64,000 bases of DNA, taken from Hamadaea sp013361475 (GTDB lineage Bacteria > Actinomycetota > Actinomycetes > Mycobacteriales > Micromonosporaceae). The stretch covers positions 310,001 through 374,000 of the forward strand of contig NZ_JBFAHM010000007.1 in the NCBI RefSeq assembly GCF_040654195.1, given 5' to 3'. Below, one piece after another: positions 41,248 to 48,472 of this stretch (the stretch's first letter is position 1; each line of letters starts with the position of its first letter). A model generated the notes under the pieces. The model saw only the letters and a program-made list of their open reading frames with translations, was not told where the DNA came from and did no database searches. A program made the position numbers and the translations under genes.

Positions 41248-41820
41248 ATGCGACTGTTCCTCACCGGTTTGCTGATCTTGTCCAGTGCGGTTCCGGCCGC
41301 CCCACCAGCGCAGTACGGCTGGCCCCTGACCGGTACGCCGGCCGTCACCCGCCGGTTCGAGCCGCCGCCGGAACCGTGGCTGCCCGGGCATCGCGGAGTC
41401 GACCTGGCCGGCTCGCCGGGGGCGGTCGTCCGCGCGGCCGGGGACGGGCGAGTGATCTTCGCCGGGATGATCGCCGGGCGTGGCGTGGTCAGCGTGGCCC
41501 ACGCGGACGGCGTACGCACGACCTACGAACCGGTGATCCCAACGACGACGGCCGGCCTGGCAGTACGCCGAGGCGACCCGCTCGGGCGGCTCGACCCGGG
41601 ACATCCCGGCTGTCCCCGCCCGGCGTGCCTGCATTGGGGCGCCCGCCGGGGCGAGACCTATCTCGATCCGCTGTCGCTGCTCGGGCTCGGCCGCGTCCGG
41701 CTCAAGCCCCTGCGCTCCGCAGCAGGCCGGGCAGTCCGTCCGCCAGCCGTTGCGCATCCGCGCTGGACACGTAGATGTGACCGGAGACGCGCAGCAGCCC
41801 GCCGTCCTCCCACGGATTGA
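41248..41820 (+). CDS. Secreted M23 family metallopeptidase (LytM-like)
   Basis: A 190-residue protein with a signal peptide (MRLFLTGLLILSSAVPAAPP) and an M23 domain: HRGVDLAGSPGAVVRAAGDG with the first ligands (His-x3-Asp) and CLHWGARRGETYLDPL with the His-x-Gly-type end (usual HxH replaced by LHWG). These enzymes cut peptidoglycan peptides. The domain ends near residue 155; the remaining Arg/Pro-rich 35 residues overlap the convergent aminotransferase gene by 119 nt and look like antisense coding. Start has only weak GGGG upstream. Confidence 0.8.
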   Translation: MRLFLTGLLILSSAVPAAPPAQYGWPLTGTPAVTRRFEPPPEPWLPGHRGVDLAGSPGAVVRAAGDGRVIFAGMIAGRGVVSVAHADGVRTTYEPVIPTTTAGLAVRRGDPLGRLDPGHPGCPRPACLHWGARRGETYLDPLSLLGLGRVRLKPLRSAAGRAVRPPAVAHPRWTRRCDRRRAAARRPPTD

Positions 41821-42859
41821 CGTTGACCTCGACGCCCAGCTCTTCGCCGATCCTCGCGCGCAACGCCGCCCAGAAATTCGTGCCCGCCCCGGGCGGCGCG
41901 GGCAGCCGCACGACCCGCATGCTCACGCCGTCGCCGGGAAACGGCCGGTCGGCCCCGATCTTCTCGGCGAGGAGGCGCTGCGCGTACTCGGCCACGTCGA
42001 CGGCGTACGCCCGGACGCGGTCCGGGCCGAGCGATTCGAGCAGGTCCAGCCCGGCCGGGGCGGCCAGCCAAGCGGTCACGTCCCGCGTGCCCTGATGCTC
42101 GATCGACCGGGGGAAGCCGTCCGGATCAGCGTGCGAGACGACGAGCGGTTCGATACGGTCCACCCACTGTGGCGCGACGGTCAGCAACGCCGTGCCCCGG
42201 GGCGCGAACGCCCACTTGTGGAAGTTGCCTGTCCAGAAATCGGCCCCGATGCCCTCGACGTCCGTGTCCAGCATCCCGGGGACGTGCGCGGCGTCGACCA
42301 GCAGCGGGACGTCCTCCGCTCGCAGCCTCGCGGCGATGCGGGCGATCGGGAAGAGCTTCGTGGTGGCGGCGGCAATGTGGTCCACAATGGCCAGCCGAGT
42401 CACCCCGGGCCGGACCCCGGCCGTAATCCGCTCCAGAACCTCGTCGTCCCCGGCCTCCAGCGGAATGTGCACGACTCGCACCCGCACCCCGGTGCGCGCG
42501 GCGAACCGGTCCAGCGCCGTGATCACGGCGTCGTACGCGTGATCGGTGGTGAGAATCTCCTGCTCTGGGCGTACCACTGGGAAAAGCGTGTGGAGCACGG
42601 TCGCCGTCGCCGCGGTCGCGTTGACGACCAGCGCGGACCGCGCGGGGTCTGCCCCGACGTAGCCGGCCAGCCGGGCGCGGACCTCGTCCAGCCGACCGGG
42701 CAGCCGCCGCGCGAACCGCATGGGGTTGCGGTCGGCCTCGTCAAGAAAGTCCCGGTGCGCTTCGCGCACCGGGACTGCCACCGCGCCGAACGAACCGTGG
42801 TTGAGATAACTCACCGACGGGTCGAAGGAGAAGAGTTCGCGGCCACCCTCGAAGATCAT
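41702..42859 (-). CDS. Class V aminotransferase (isopenicillin N epimerase/EgtE-like)
   Basis: A 385-residue PLP enzyme. SVSYLNHGSFGAVAVPVREAH is the opening of the isopenicillin-N-epimerase-type group; VDAAHVPGMLDTDVEGIGADFW carries the PLP-ring Asp, and GNFHKWAFAPRGTA holds the Schiff-base Lys. The C-terminal small domain ends in SAGA. Related proteins include EgtE (ergothioneine C-S lyase) and cysteine desulfurase-like enzymes; no egt genes are nearby, so activity is open. It lies 10 nt downstream of lepB on the same strand and its end overlaps the convergent M23 gene. Confidence 0.86.
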   Translation of the reverse strand: MIFEGGRELFSFDPSVSYLNHGSFGAVAVPVREAHRDFLDEADRNPMRFARRLPGRLDEVRARLAGYVGADPARSALVVNATAATATVLHTLFPVVRPEQEILTTDHAYDAVITALDRFAARTGVRVRVVHIPLEAGDDEVLERITAGVRPGVTRLAIVDHIAAATTKLFPIARIAARLRAEDVPLLVDAAHVPGMLDTDVEGIGADFWTGNFHKWAFAPRGTALLTVAPQWVDRIEPLVVSHADPDGFPRSIEHQGTRDVTAWLAAPAGLDLLESLGPDRVRAYAVDVAEYAQRLLAEKIGADRPFPGDGVSMRVVRLPAPPGAGTNFWAALRARIGEELGVEVNVNPWEDGGLLRVSGHIYVSSADAQRLADGLPGLLRSAGA

Positions 42860-42868
42860 GGGGCAACC

Positions 42869-43528
42869 TTAGCCAGTGGGCGCGGGCACGCTCTCGTAAC
42901 TGTCGGGCACGCTCAGCCAGCGCATCCGGTCGAACGGCCAGAAGAGCACGAAGGCCCGGCCGACGACCGAGTCGATCGGGATGGTCGCCTGGTTGATGTC
43001 GCTGTTGTTGTGCGCCCGCCAGTTCTGGAGCGAGTCGCCGGAGGAGTACCGGTTGTCGCCCATCACCCAGAGCCGGCCGGCGGGCACGACGATGTCGAAG
43101 TCCTGCGGCGCCGCGTTCTGCCCGGTGTGATCGGTGTTGGGCAGGATGTAGGGCTCGTCGAGCGGATGCCCGTTGATCTGGATCCGGCCCTGCGGATCAC
43201 AGCACGTGATGTGATCGCCCGGTACGCCGATCACCCGCTTGATGAAGTCCTTCTCGGTCGGGTCCGACCGCCAGGACTCCGGCGACACGAAGACGATCAC
43301 CTCGCCCCGGTGCGGATCCCGGAAGTCGTAGACCAGCTTGTTGACGAGCACCCGGTCGTCGATGTTGAGCGTGTGCTCCATCGACTGCGACGGGATGAAG
43401 AACGTCTGGACCACGAACGCCCGCACCAGGAACGCGACCACGAGGGCCACGACGAGAAGAATGGGCAGTTCACGCCAGAACGAGCCGCTGCTGCCGCTGC
43501 TCTTACTCTTGGTCTGCTCGTCAATCAC
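42869..43528 (-). CDS. lepB: Signal peptidase I (second of tandem pair)
   Basis: A 219-residue type I signal peptidase with an N-terminal membrane helix (FWRELPILLVVALVVAFLVRAF). Catalytic Ser is in FFIPSQSMEHTL and Lys in KDFIKRVIGVPGDHI; box E is VMGDNRYSSGDS. GTG start overlaps the upstream lepB stop (GTGA). It lacks the long disordered N-terminus of its neighbour. Two lepB genes side by side occur in several Actinobacteria, with possibly different substrates. Confidence 0.95.
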   Translation of the reverse strand: MIDEQTKSKSSGSSGSFWRELPILLVVALVVAFLVRAFVVQTFFIPSQSMEHTLNIDDRVLVNKLVYDFRDPHRGEVIVFVSPESWRSDPTEKDFIKRVIGVPGDHITCCDPQGRIQINGHPLDEPYILPNTDHTGQNAAPQDFDIVVPAGRLWVMGDNRYSSGDSLQNWRAHNNSDINQATIPIDSVVGRAFVLFWPFDRMRWLSVPDSYESVPAPTG

Positions 43529-44700
43529 GCACGGAGCCTACGCGACCGCGCTGTGTTCCTGCGGGCGAGCCACACCGGCGCGAGCATCGCGAGCCCGGCG
43601 GGATCGACCGGCAGCACGGGATCGCCCCCGAGAGCTTGGGTTTGACCAGCGGGAACGTCCTTGAACGGGTCCGACGAGGAGATCGAATCCCAGCGGCTGA
43701 CGGGCCACACGACCGTGCCCGCCCGCCCGATCACGTTCTCGATCGGGACGAGACCACGGCAGCGCGAGTCCTGGGAGACGAATCGGTTGTCGCCCATGAC
43801 GAACAGCATCCCCGGCTCGACGACCACCTCGTCGAACTGTCGGGGGCCGCACTGGCCCGGTGTCTTGGGGCTGTCCTTGTTGGCGTTCTTCGTGACGTAG
43901 GGCTCGTCGATCGGCGTGCCGTTGACGAAGATCCGGCCCTTCACGTCACAGCAGGAGACCCGGTCCCCCGGTACGCCGATCACCCGCTTGATGAAGTCCT
44001 TCTCCCCCGGCGTGCCGAGGCCGACGAGGTCGCTGAGGCCGCTGCCGACCTTGGAGAAGAAGCTCGCGTTGGGGTCCGCGGAGAACTCCGGGGTCCAGTT
44101 CGGCGGACCCTTGAAGACCACGACGTCGCCGCGCTCCGGATCACCGAAGTGATAGACGACCTTGTTCACCAGTACGCGGTCGCCGCGGATCAGGGTGTCC
44201 TCCATCGAGCTGGAGGGGATGTAGTACGCCCGGAAGAGGAAGGTCTGAACCAGGAAGGCGACGCCGAGCGCGATCACCAGCAGGAGCGGAATCTCCTGCC
44301 ACAGCTTCAATCGGCGCCGCTGGCGACGCTGCGGCCCGGCCGGCGCCGGCCGGTTGACCGGCTCCAAGGACCGGGACGCCGGCACCGCCGGCACGCCCGT
44401 CCCCCATCGCTGGTCGTAGCCCGAACGATCCTCGTAGCGGGGCTCGTCCCGCCGAGGCTCCTCATACCGCGGCTCTTCGTAACGGGGCTCCTCATAGCGC
44501 GGCTCGCTGTAACGCGGGTCGGCGTACCGGGAGTCGGCTTCCCAGCGAGGGTCCTGCGGATCCGCCCACGACCGTTGCGGAGGGTAAGGCTCGGCGGGCT
44601 CCTCGGCCGGCCAGCGATCACGCGAGGCGTCCCGGTCGGGCTCGCGAGGATCCTCCCACCGAGGCTGCTCGGGCCATCGGTCGTATGTGCGGTCGGTCAC
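43525..44700 (-). CDS. lepB: Signal peptidase I with long repeat-bearing N-terminus
   Basis: A 391-residue signal peptidase. The first about 130 residues are cytoplasmic, charged and Pro-rich, with a run of RYEEP-type units (RYADP RYSEP RYEEP RYEEP RYEEP). One helix (EIPLLLVIALGVAFLVQTFL) anchors it; catalytic Ser is in YYIPSSSMEDTL, Lys in KDFIKRVIGVPGDRV, and box E is VMGDNRFVSQDS. The GTG at 7 nt from TAGAGT fits a leaderless start; another GTG lies three codons earlier. It follows rplS after a terminator-like hairpin. Confidence 0.94.
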   Translation of the reverse strand: MTDRTYDRWPEQPRWEDPREPDRDASRDRWPAEEPAEPYPPQRSWADPQDPRWEADSRYADPRYSEPRYEEPRYEEPRYEEPRRDEPRYEDRSGYDQRWGTGVPAVPASRSLEPVNRPAPAGPQRRQRRRLKLWQEIPLLLVIALGVAFLVQTFLFRAYYIPSSSMEDTLIRGDRVLVNKVVYHFGDPERGDVVVFKGPPNWTPEFSADPNASFFSKVGSGLSDLVGLGTPGEKDFIKRVIGVPGDRVSCCDVKGRIFVNGTPIDEPYVTKNANKDSPKTPGQCGPRQFDEVVVEPGMLFVMGDNRFVSQDSRCRGLVPIENVIGRAGTVVWPVSRWDSISSSDPFKDVPAGQTQALGGDPVLPVDPAGLAMLAPVWLARRNTARSRRLRA

Positions 44701-44707
44701 CGGAGGC

Positions 44708-44713
44708 ACTCTA
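44708..44713 (-). promoter_or_regulatory. Probable -10 element of a leaderless lepB transcript
   Basis: TAGAGT, then GCCTCCG (7 nt), then GTG on the minus strand, with no Shine-Dalgarno sequence. Identical hexamer and spacing to the one at dxr. It lies downstream of the rplS terminator hairpin, so it gives the tandem lepB genes their own promoter. Confidence 0.45.
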
Positions 44714-44808
44714 GATGCTGCCGCAGCGTTTGGGGAGGGCCGATTATGCCCGAAGGGTTAAGTTCCGGGACATCAGTGCTGTCCGGAGCCTTGTCTGCCG
44801 GATAACGC

Positions 44809-44842
44809 GACAAGACCCCGTCCTTCCGGACGAGGCCTTGTC
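44809..44842 (-). terminator. Terminator hairpin downstream of rplS
   Basis: 15-nt arms (44809-44823 and 44828-44842; outer part GACAAG/CTTGTC, inner CGTCC/GGACG) with two mismatches and loop TTCC, 26 nt after the rplS stop. No long U-run. It separates rplS from the lepB pair. Confidence 0.65.
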
Positions 44843-44867
44843 ATACGTTCGACCGATAGAACGGCGC

Positions 44868-45224
44868 TCAGGCCGCCTTGGTCTCCCGGAGCTCCTTGAT
44901 CTTGGCCTTCTTGCCGCGCAGATCCCGGAGGTAGTACAGCTTGGCCCGGCGGACGTCACCGCGGGTCACGACCTCGAGCCGGTCGACGGCCGGGCTGTTG
45001 ATCGGGTAGGTGCGCTCGACACCGACGCCGTAGCTCTCCTTGCGGACCGTGAAGGTCTCGCGCAGGCCCGAGCCCTGGCGGCGGATGACGACGCCCTGGA
45101 AGATCTGGACCCGGGACCGGTTGCCCTCGACGACTCGGGCGTAGACCTTGACGGTGTCACCGGCGCGGAAGGCCGGGGTGTCGGTACGGACGGACGCTTC
45201 GTCCAGCATGTCCAGCGTGTTCAT
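44868..45224 (-). CDS. rplS: 50S ribosomal protein L19
   Basis: A 118-residue L19 of normal length: DTPAFRAGDTVKVYARVVEGNR, RVQIFQGVVIRRQGSG and the signature SYGVGVERTYPINSPAVDRLEVV. ATG with GAGGAACAGCG upstream. A strong GC hairpin lies just upstream of the RBS. It is flanked by a 328-nt gap with its own leader and by a terminator, so it is probably monocistronic. Confidence 0.98.
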   Translation of the reverse strand: MNTLDMLDEASVRTDTPAFRAGDTVKVYARVVEGNRSRVQIFQGVVIRRQGSGLRETFTVRKESYGVGVERTYPINSPAVDRLEVVTRGDVRRAKLYYLRDLRGKKAKIKELRETKAA

Positions 45225-45242
45225 CGCTGTTCCTCAGTGTCG

Positions 45243-45264
45243 CGCGCGCCGCTCCCGGCGCGCG
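45243..45264 (-). promoter_or_regulatory. GC hairpin in the rplS leader
   Basis: Perfect 9-nt stem CGCGCGCCG with a 4-nt loop, ending 18 nt before the rplS ATG and directly ahead of its RBS. The position suits translational control by L19, as leader RNAs control L19 in some other bacteria; no known motif was recognised. In the rest of the 45225-45463 leader region, a possible -10 TAGAGA (minus strand, near 45383) is the only other sign. Confidence 0.45.
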
Positions 45265-45463
45265 TGCGGACATTACTGACCCCGCTCGCAGCTGTCACCA
45301 GCTCCTCCGACCCGCTCGCGCGGGTGCGCGGTCCTCGCTCCGCGGGCGTGCTTCAGCTCCCCGCGAGAACGGCAACCTCTCTACTCTGCCACAGTCGGCC
45401 CGCCGGACGGAAACCGCCCCCGGCAGATCACACCGACCGACTCACACCGCTGCCGCTCTCGCG

Positions 45464-45536
45464 TGATCATTGCGCCAGCCATGCTGCTTCAGACGGCAAA
45501 ATGCCGGTTTAAACGACATGGGTGACGCAATGATCA
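45464..45536. repeat. Family A inverted repeat, degenerate copy
   Basis: 20-nt arms (45464-45483 and 45517-45536), TGATCATTGCG at the ends, mismatched in the middle, around a 33-nt core that reads CGGCATTTTGCCG on the minus strand, giving a nested perfect 13-nt hairpin. It lies 17 nt after the trmD stop, in the gap before rplS. Confidence 0.85.
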
Positions 45537-45552
45537 TGCCTCGGAGGGGCGG

Positions 45553-46290
45553 TCACGCCTCGCGAGCGGCGAGGGTGGCGCGGTCCTTCTTGTCGAGCGA
45601 CTCGGGATCGAGCGCCGCGATGAGGTCCGGGCGACGGTCGGCCGTACGCAGGAGCGCCTGATCCCGACGCCAGCGAGCGATCTTGCCGTGATCACCGGAA
45701 CGCAGGATCTCCGGCACCTCCAGCCCTCGCCAGACCGCAGGTTTGGTGTACATCGGCGCTTCGAGCAGCCCGTTCGCGTGGGACTCCTCGTCCAGCGAAG
45801 CGGCGTTGCCGAGGACGCCGGGCAGCAATCGGGTGATCGCCTCCAGCATCACCAGGACGGCCACCTCCCCGCCGAAGAGCACATAGTCGCCCAGCGACAC
45901 CTCGGTCACGGGCATCCGCCCGGCCGCGTGATCGAGTACGCGTTGATCGATGCCTTCATACCGACCGCACGCGAACAGCAGGTGCTCCTCGGCGGCCAGT
46001 TCGTGCGCCAGCTCCTGGGTGAACAGCCGCCCGGTCGGGGCCGGGACGACCAGTCGCGTACGCCCGTCGGCCAGCGCGTCCAGCGCCTCGCCCCACGGTT
46101 CGGGGCGCATGACCATGCCGGCGCCACCGCCATAGGGACTGTCGTCGACCGTACGGTGCACGTCGTGCGTCCACGTCCGCAGATCGTGCACCGCCAGCTC
46201 CAGCCGCCCCTCCGCGCGGGCCTTGCCGAGCAGGGAGAGGTCGAGCGGGGCGAAGTACTCGGGGAAGATCGAGACGACGTCGACACGCAT
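45553..46290 (-). CDS. trmD: tRNA (guanine37-N1)-methyltransferase
   Basis: A 245-residue SPOUT-fold enzyme. MRVDVVSIFPEYFAPL, VDDSPYGGGAGMVMRPEPW, ACGRYEGIDQRVLDH and SLGDYVLFGGEVAVLVMLEAI (trefoil-knot SAM site) are all TrmD signatures. It lies 11 nt after rimM. It ends 17 nt before a family A repeat, which may serve as the 3' end of the rpsP operon. Confidence 0.97.
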   Translation of the reverse strand: MRVDVVSIFPEYFAPLDLSLLGKARAEGRLELAVHDLRTWTHDVHRTVDDSPYGGGAGMVMRPEPWGEALDALADGRTRLVVPAPTGRLFTQELAHELAAEEHLLFACGRYEGIDQRVLDHAAGRMPVTEVSLGDYVLFGGEVAVLVMLEAITRLLPGVLGNAASLDEESHANGLLEAPMYTKPAVWRGLEVPEILRSGDHGKIARWRRDQALLRTADRRPDLIAALDPESLDKKDRATLAAREA

Positions 46291-46301
46291 GCCGGGCGGC
46301 C

Positions 46302-46820
46302 CTACAGGTCCAGCAGCCCGTCGGGCGGGTCGATCACGACTCGGCCCCCGGCGACGTCGACCGTCGGGACGATGGCCCGCACGAACGGGACCAGCGACGT
46401 CGTGCGGTCCTCTCGGCGTACGACCAGCATGTCGGAGGCCGGCGCGTGATCGATGCGCGCGACCACCCCGACCTTGTCGCCCCCGACCGTGACCACGTCG
46501 AGCCCGACCAGCTGGTGGTCGTGGAACTCGTCCGGGTCCTCGGGGGCGGCGATGCCGGCGGAGTCGACCCAGAGCAGCAGGCCGCGCAGCTCCTCGGCGG
46601 CGTTGCGGTCCGGGACCTCCGCGAAGAAGATCAGCGGACGGCCCTGGTGCCAGCGCACCGACTCGATGGTGAGCCTGCCGCCCAAGGTGTCCTCCGTGGG
46701 GCCGGTGTCGAACACCGACCCCACGGTGAAGCGGTCCTCAGGCTCGTCCGTGTGGACCTCCACGACGAGTTCGCCGCGGATCCCGTGCGGACGGAGGATC
46801 TTGCCGACGACCAGCAGCAT
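46302..46820 (-). CDS. rimM: 16S rRNA processing protein RimM
   Basis: A 172-residue 30S maturation factor with the N-terminal RimM fold (VVGKILRPHGIRGELVVEVHTD) and C-terminal PRC barrel (DEFHDHQLVGLDVVTVGGDKVG; SLVPFVRAIVPTVDVAGGRVV). It is 6 nt after khpA and before trmD, the conserved order. Confidence 0.96.
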   Translation of the reverse strand: MLLVVGKILRPHGIRGELVVEVHTDEPEDRFTVGSVFDTGPTEDTLGGRLTIESVRWHQGRPLIFFAEVPDRNAAEELRGLLLWVDSAGIAAPEDPDEFHDHQLVGLDVVTVGGDKVGVVARIDHAPASDMLVVRREDRTTSLVPFVRAIVPTVDVAGGRVVIDPPDGLLDL

Positions 46821-46826
46821 GACGGC

Positions 46827-47093
46827 CTAGTAGGCGTCGACGATGTCGACGCGCATCCCCTTGCCGCCCACCGAGCCGATCACCTGGCGCAGCGCCCGGG
46901 CGGTACGCCCGCCGCGACCGATCACCGTACCCAGGTCGTCGGGGTGCACGCGCACTTCGAGCCGCGCACCGCGGCGCGCGTCGACGAACCGCACCCGGAC
47001 CTCGTCCGGGTGCTCCACGATGCCCTTGACCAGGTGTTCGAGTGCCGGACGCAGGGTGCTGTCGGTCCGGCCCGACGAGCTGCTGCCGCGCAA
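46827..47093 (-). CDS. khpA: KH-domain RNA-binding protein
   Basis: An 88-residue single KH domain with the GxxG loop in DLGTVIGRGGRTARALRQVI. LEHLVKGIVEHPDEVRVRFV is typical of KhpA/YlqC. A TTG start immediately follows the rpsP stop (TGA-CC-TTG) with GAGGGGG 7 nt upstream; the first about 17 residues are extra compared with relatives. It works with RNA-binding partner KhpB in other bacteria. Confidence 0.93.
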   Translation of the reverse strand: MRGSSSSGRTDSTLRPALEHLVKGIVEHPDEVRVRFVDARRGARLEVRVHPDDLGTVIGRGGRTARALRQVIGSVGGKGMRVDIVDAY

Positions 47094-47095
47094 GG

Positions 47096-47545
47096 TCAGG
47101 CCCCCTCGGCCGGAGCCTCAGCCGGCTCAGCCGGCGTCTCGGCCTTGGCTTCGGCCTTCTTCTCGGCCTTCTTCGGCTCCGCCTTCTTGGTCTCCGCGAC
47201 GCCGGCGGCGGCCTGCGCCTCGGCCTCGTAGATCGCCGTGCGGTCGACCTTGGCGGCGGCGACCTTCAGCGGCTCGGCCGGGGCCGGGAGGCCCTTGAAC
47301 TTCTGCCAGTCGCCGGTCTTGCTCAGGATGGCGATGACCGGCTCGCTCGGCTGCGCGCCGACCGACAGCCAGTACTGCACCCGGTCGGACTTGACCTCGA
47401 TCAGCGAGGGCTCCTCCTTCGGGTGGTAAACGCCGATGAACTCGATCGCCTTGCCGTCGCGCTTGGTACGCGAGTCGGCGACGACGATGCGGTACTGCGG
47501 GTTGCGGATCTTGCCCATCCGCAGAAGCCGGATCTTGACGGCCAC
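47096..47545 (-). CDS. rpsP: 30S ribosomal protein S16
   Basis: A 149-residue S16: VKIRLLRMGKIRNPQYRIVVADSR and FIGVYHPKEEPSLIEVKSDRVQYWLSVGAQPSEPV. The last about 60 residues are an Ala/Lys/Glu-rich tail (AETKKAEPKKAEKKAEAKAE), normal for Actinobacteria and absent in E. coli. GTG with AGGAG 9 nt upstream; longer frames are intergenic. First gene of the rpsP-khpA-rimM-trmD operon. Confidence 0.97.
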   Translation of the reverse strand: MAVKIRLLRMGKIRNPQYRIVVADSRTKRDGKAIEFIGVYHPKEEPSLIEVKSDRVQYWLSVGAQPSEPVIAILSKTGDWQKFKGLPAPAEPLKVAAAKVDRTAIYEAEAQAAAGVAETKKAEPKKAEKKAEAKAETPAEPAEAPAEGA

Positions 47546-47780
47546 GTGTGTTCGCTCCTGTTGCGATAGGTTTCGAACGCTCGCCATCCCACGTGGGGTT
47601 GTGAGCGGTGCGAGCGGTCATGGACACGACGGGCGTCGGAAGTTAGAGGGCTGCCGTGCGCTAGTCGAATACCAGTCGTCAATTGTGCCAGACGCCTCTC
47701 GGCGCGCCGACCCACCCCGCCGGGCGTACGGGACGCAGATCACACGGACGCCCGTTTCTCACGGCTGCGCGGGCCCTCGC

Positions 47781-48428
47781 TCAGTGACGAGGGGCGTCCC
47801 AGCCCGGTAGGGGCACCGTCCCGATGATCGGACCCCAGTCCGGATCAGGCCGAAACGAGGTCCAGGTCCCGTCGAAGGGAAAGCTCCCCGCCTCGACGAG
47901 CTTGATCACCTCCAGCCCGGCCTGGCGTACGCGCTGCTCGTCGTCGACCCAGTAGGAGCCGGGGAACCCCAGACGCTCGGCGAACTCCTCCTCGTCCTTC
48001 CACCGCCAGTTCCGGTCCGGCTCGATCCAGACGTCGAGATCCCAGTCGACGGTGTCCAGCCCGGCGAGCACCTCCGAACGCCAGGGGACGGCCGGCACCT
48101 CCAGATTGGCATACCAGCTGAGGAACTCGCCGGCCGGGCTGAAGAAGAACCGGACGGAGTAGTCGGCGCCGGCCGGATGCCAGGACAGGACCGAGTGGCC
48201 GACTTCCGCCGCGACCAGACGCTTCGGACCGGCGACCCACTCCGGCAGAGGTGTCTGGCGCAGCATCCGGCCGTCCGTCATGACGGTGTAGAACTGATTG
48301 CCGCCCGCCTGGCCCCACAGCAGCATGCCCTGGTCGTCGTGCTGAACCGCGCGCAGGGGAAACAAGCCGGAGACCGCGTCGTGCTGGAAGTGTCGCAAGT
48401 AGACGATCTCGCCCCGCTCGAAGACCAT
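47781..48428 (-). CDS. DUF402 domain protein (first of tandem pair)
   Basis: A 215-residue protein with the DUF402 beta-barrel: FERGEIVYLRHFQHD, WYANLEVPAVPW, and the acidic motif DLDVWIEPDRNWRWKDEEEFAERLG, followed by VRQAGLEVIKLVEAGSFPFDGTW. DUF402 relatives include nucleoside di/triphosphate phosphatases with metal-binding Asp/Glu and RNA-binding proteins. The ATG has TACTTT 6 nt upstream, so it may be leaderless. About 40% alike in pattern to the next DUF402 gene upstream. Confidence 0.83.
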   Translation of the reverse strand: MVFERGEIVYLRHFQHDAVSGLFPLRAVQHDDQGMLLWGQAGGNQFYTVMTDGRMLRQTPLPEWVAGPKRLVAAEVGHSVLSWHPAGADYSVRFFFSPAGEFLSWYANLEVPAVPWRSEVLAGLDTVDWDLDVWIEPDRNWRWKDEEEFAERLGFPGSYWVDDEQRVRQAGLEVIKLVEAGSFPFDGTWTSFRPDPDWGPIIGTVPLPGWDAPRH

Positions 48429-48472
48429 GACCTCAAAGTAGTCCAGAACGCGTCATCGAGGGTGATCCGAAG

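Noticed and set aside
41750..43645. 631-codon plus-strand open frame
   Set aside because: Antisense to the aminotransferase and lepB genes; His/Arg/Asp-rich with no domain.
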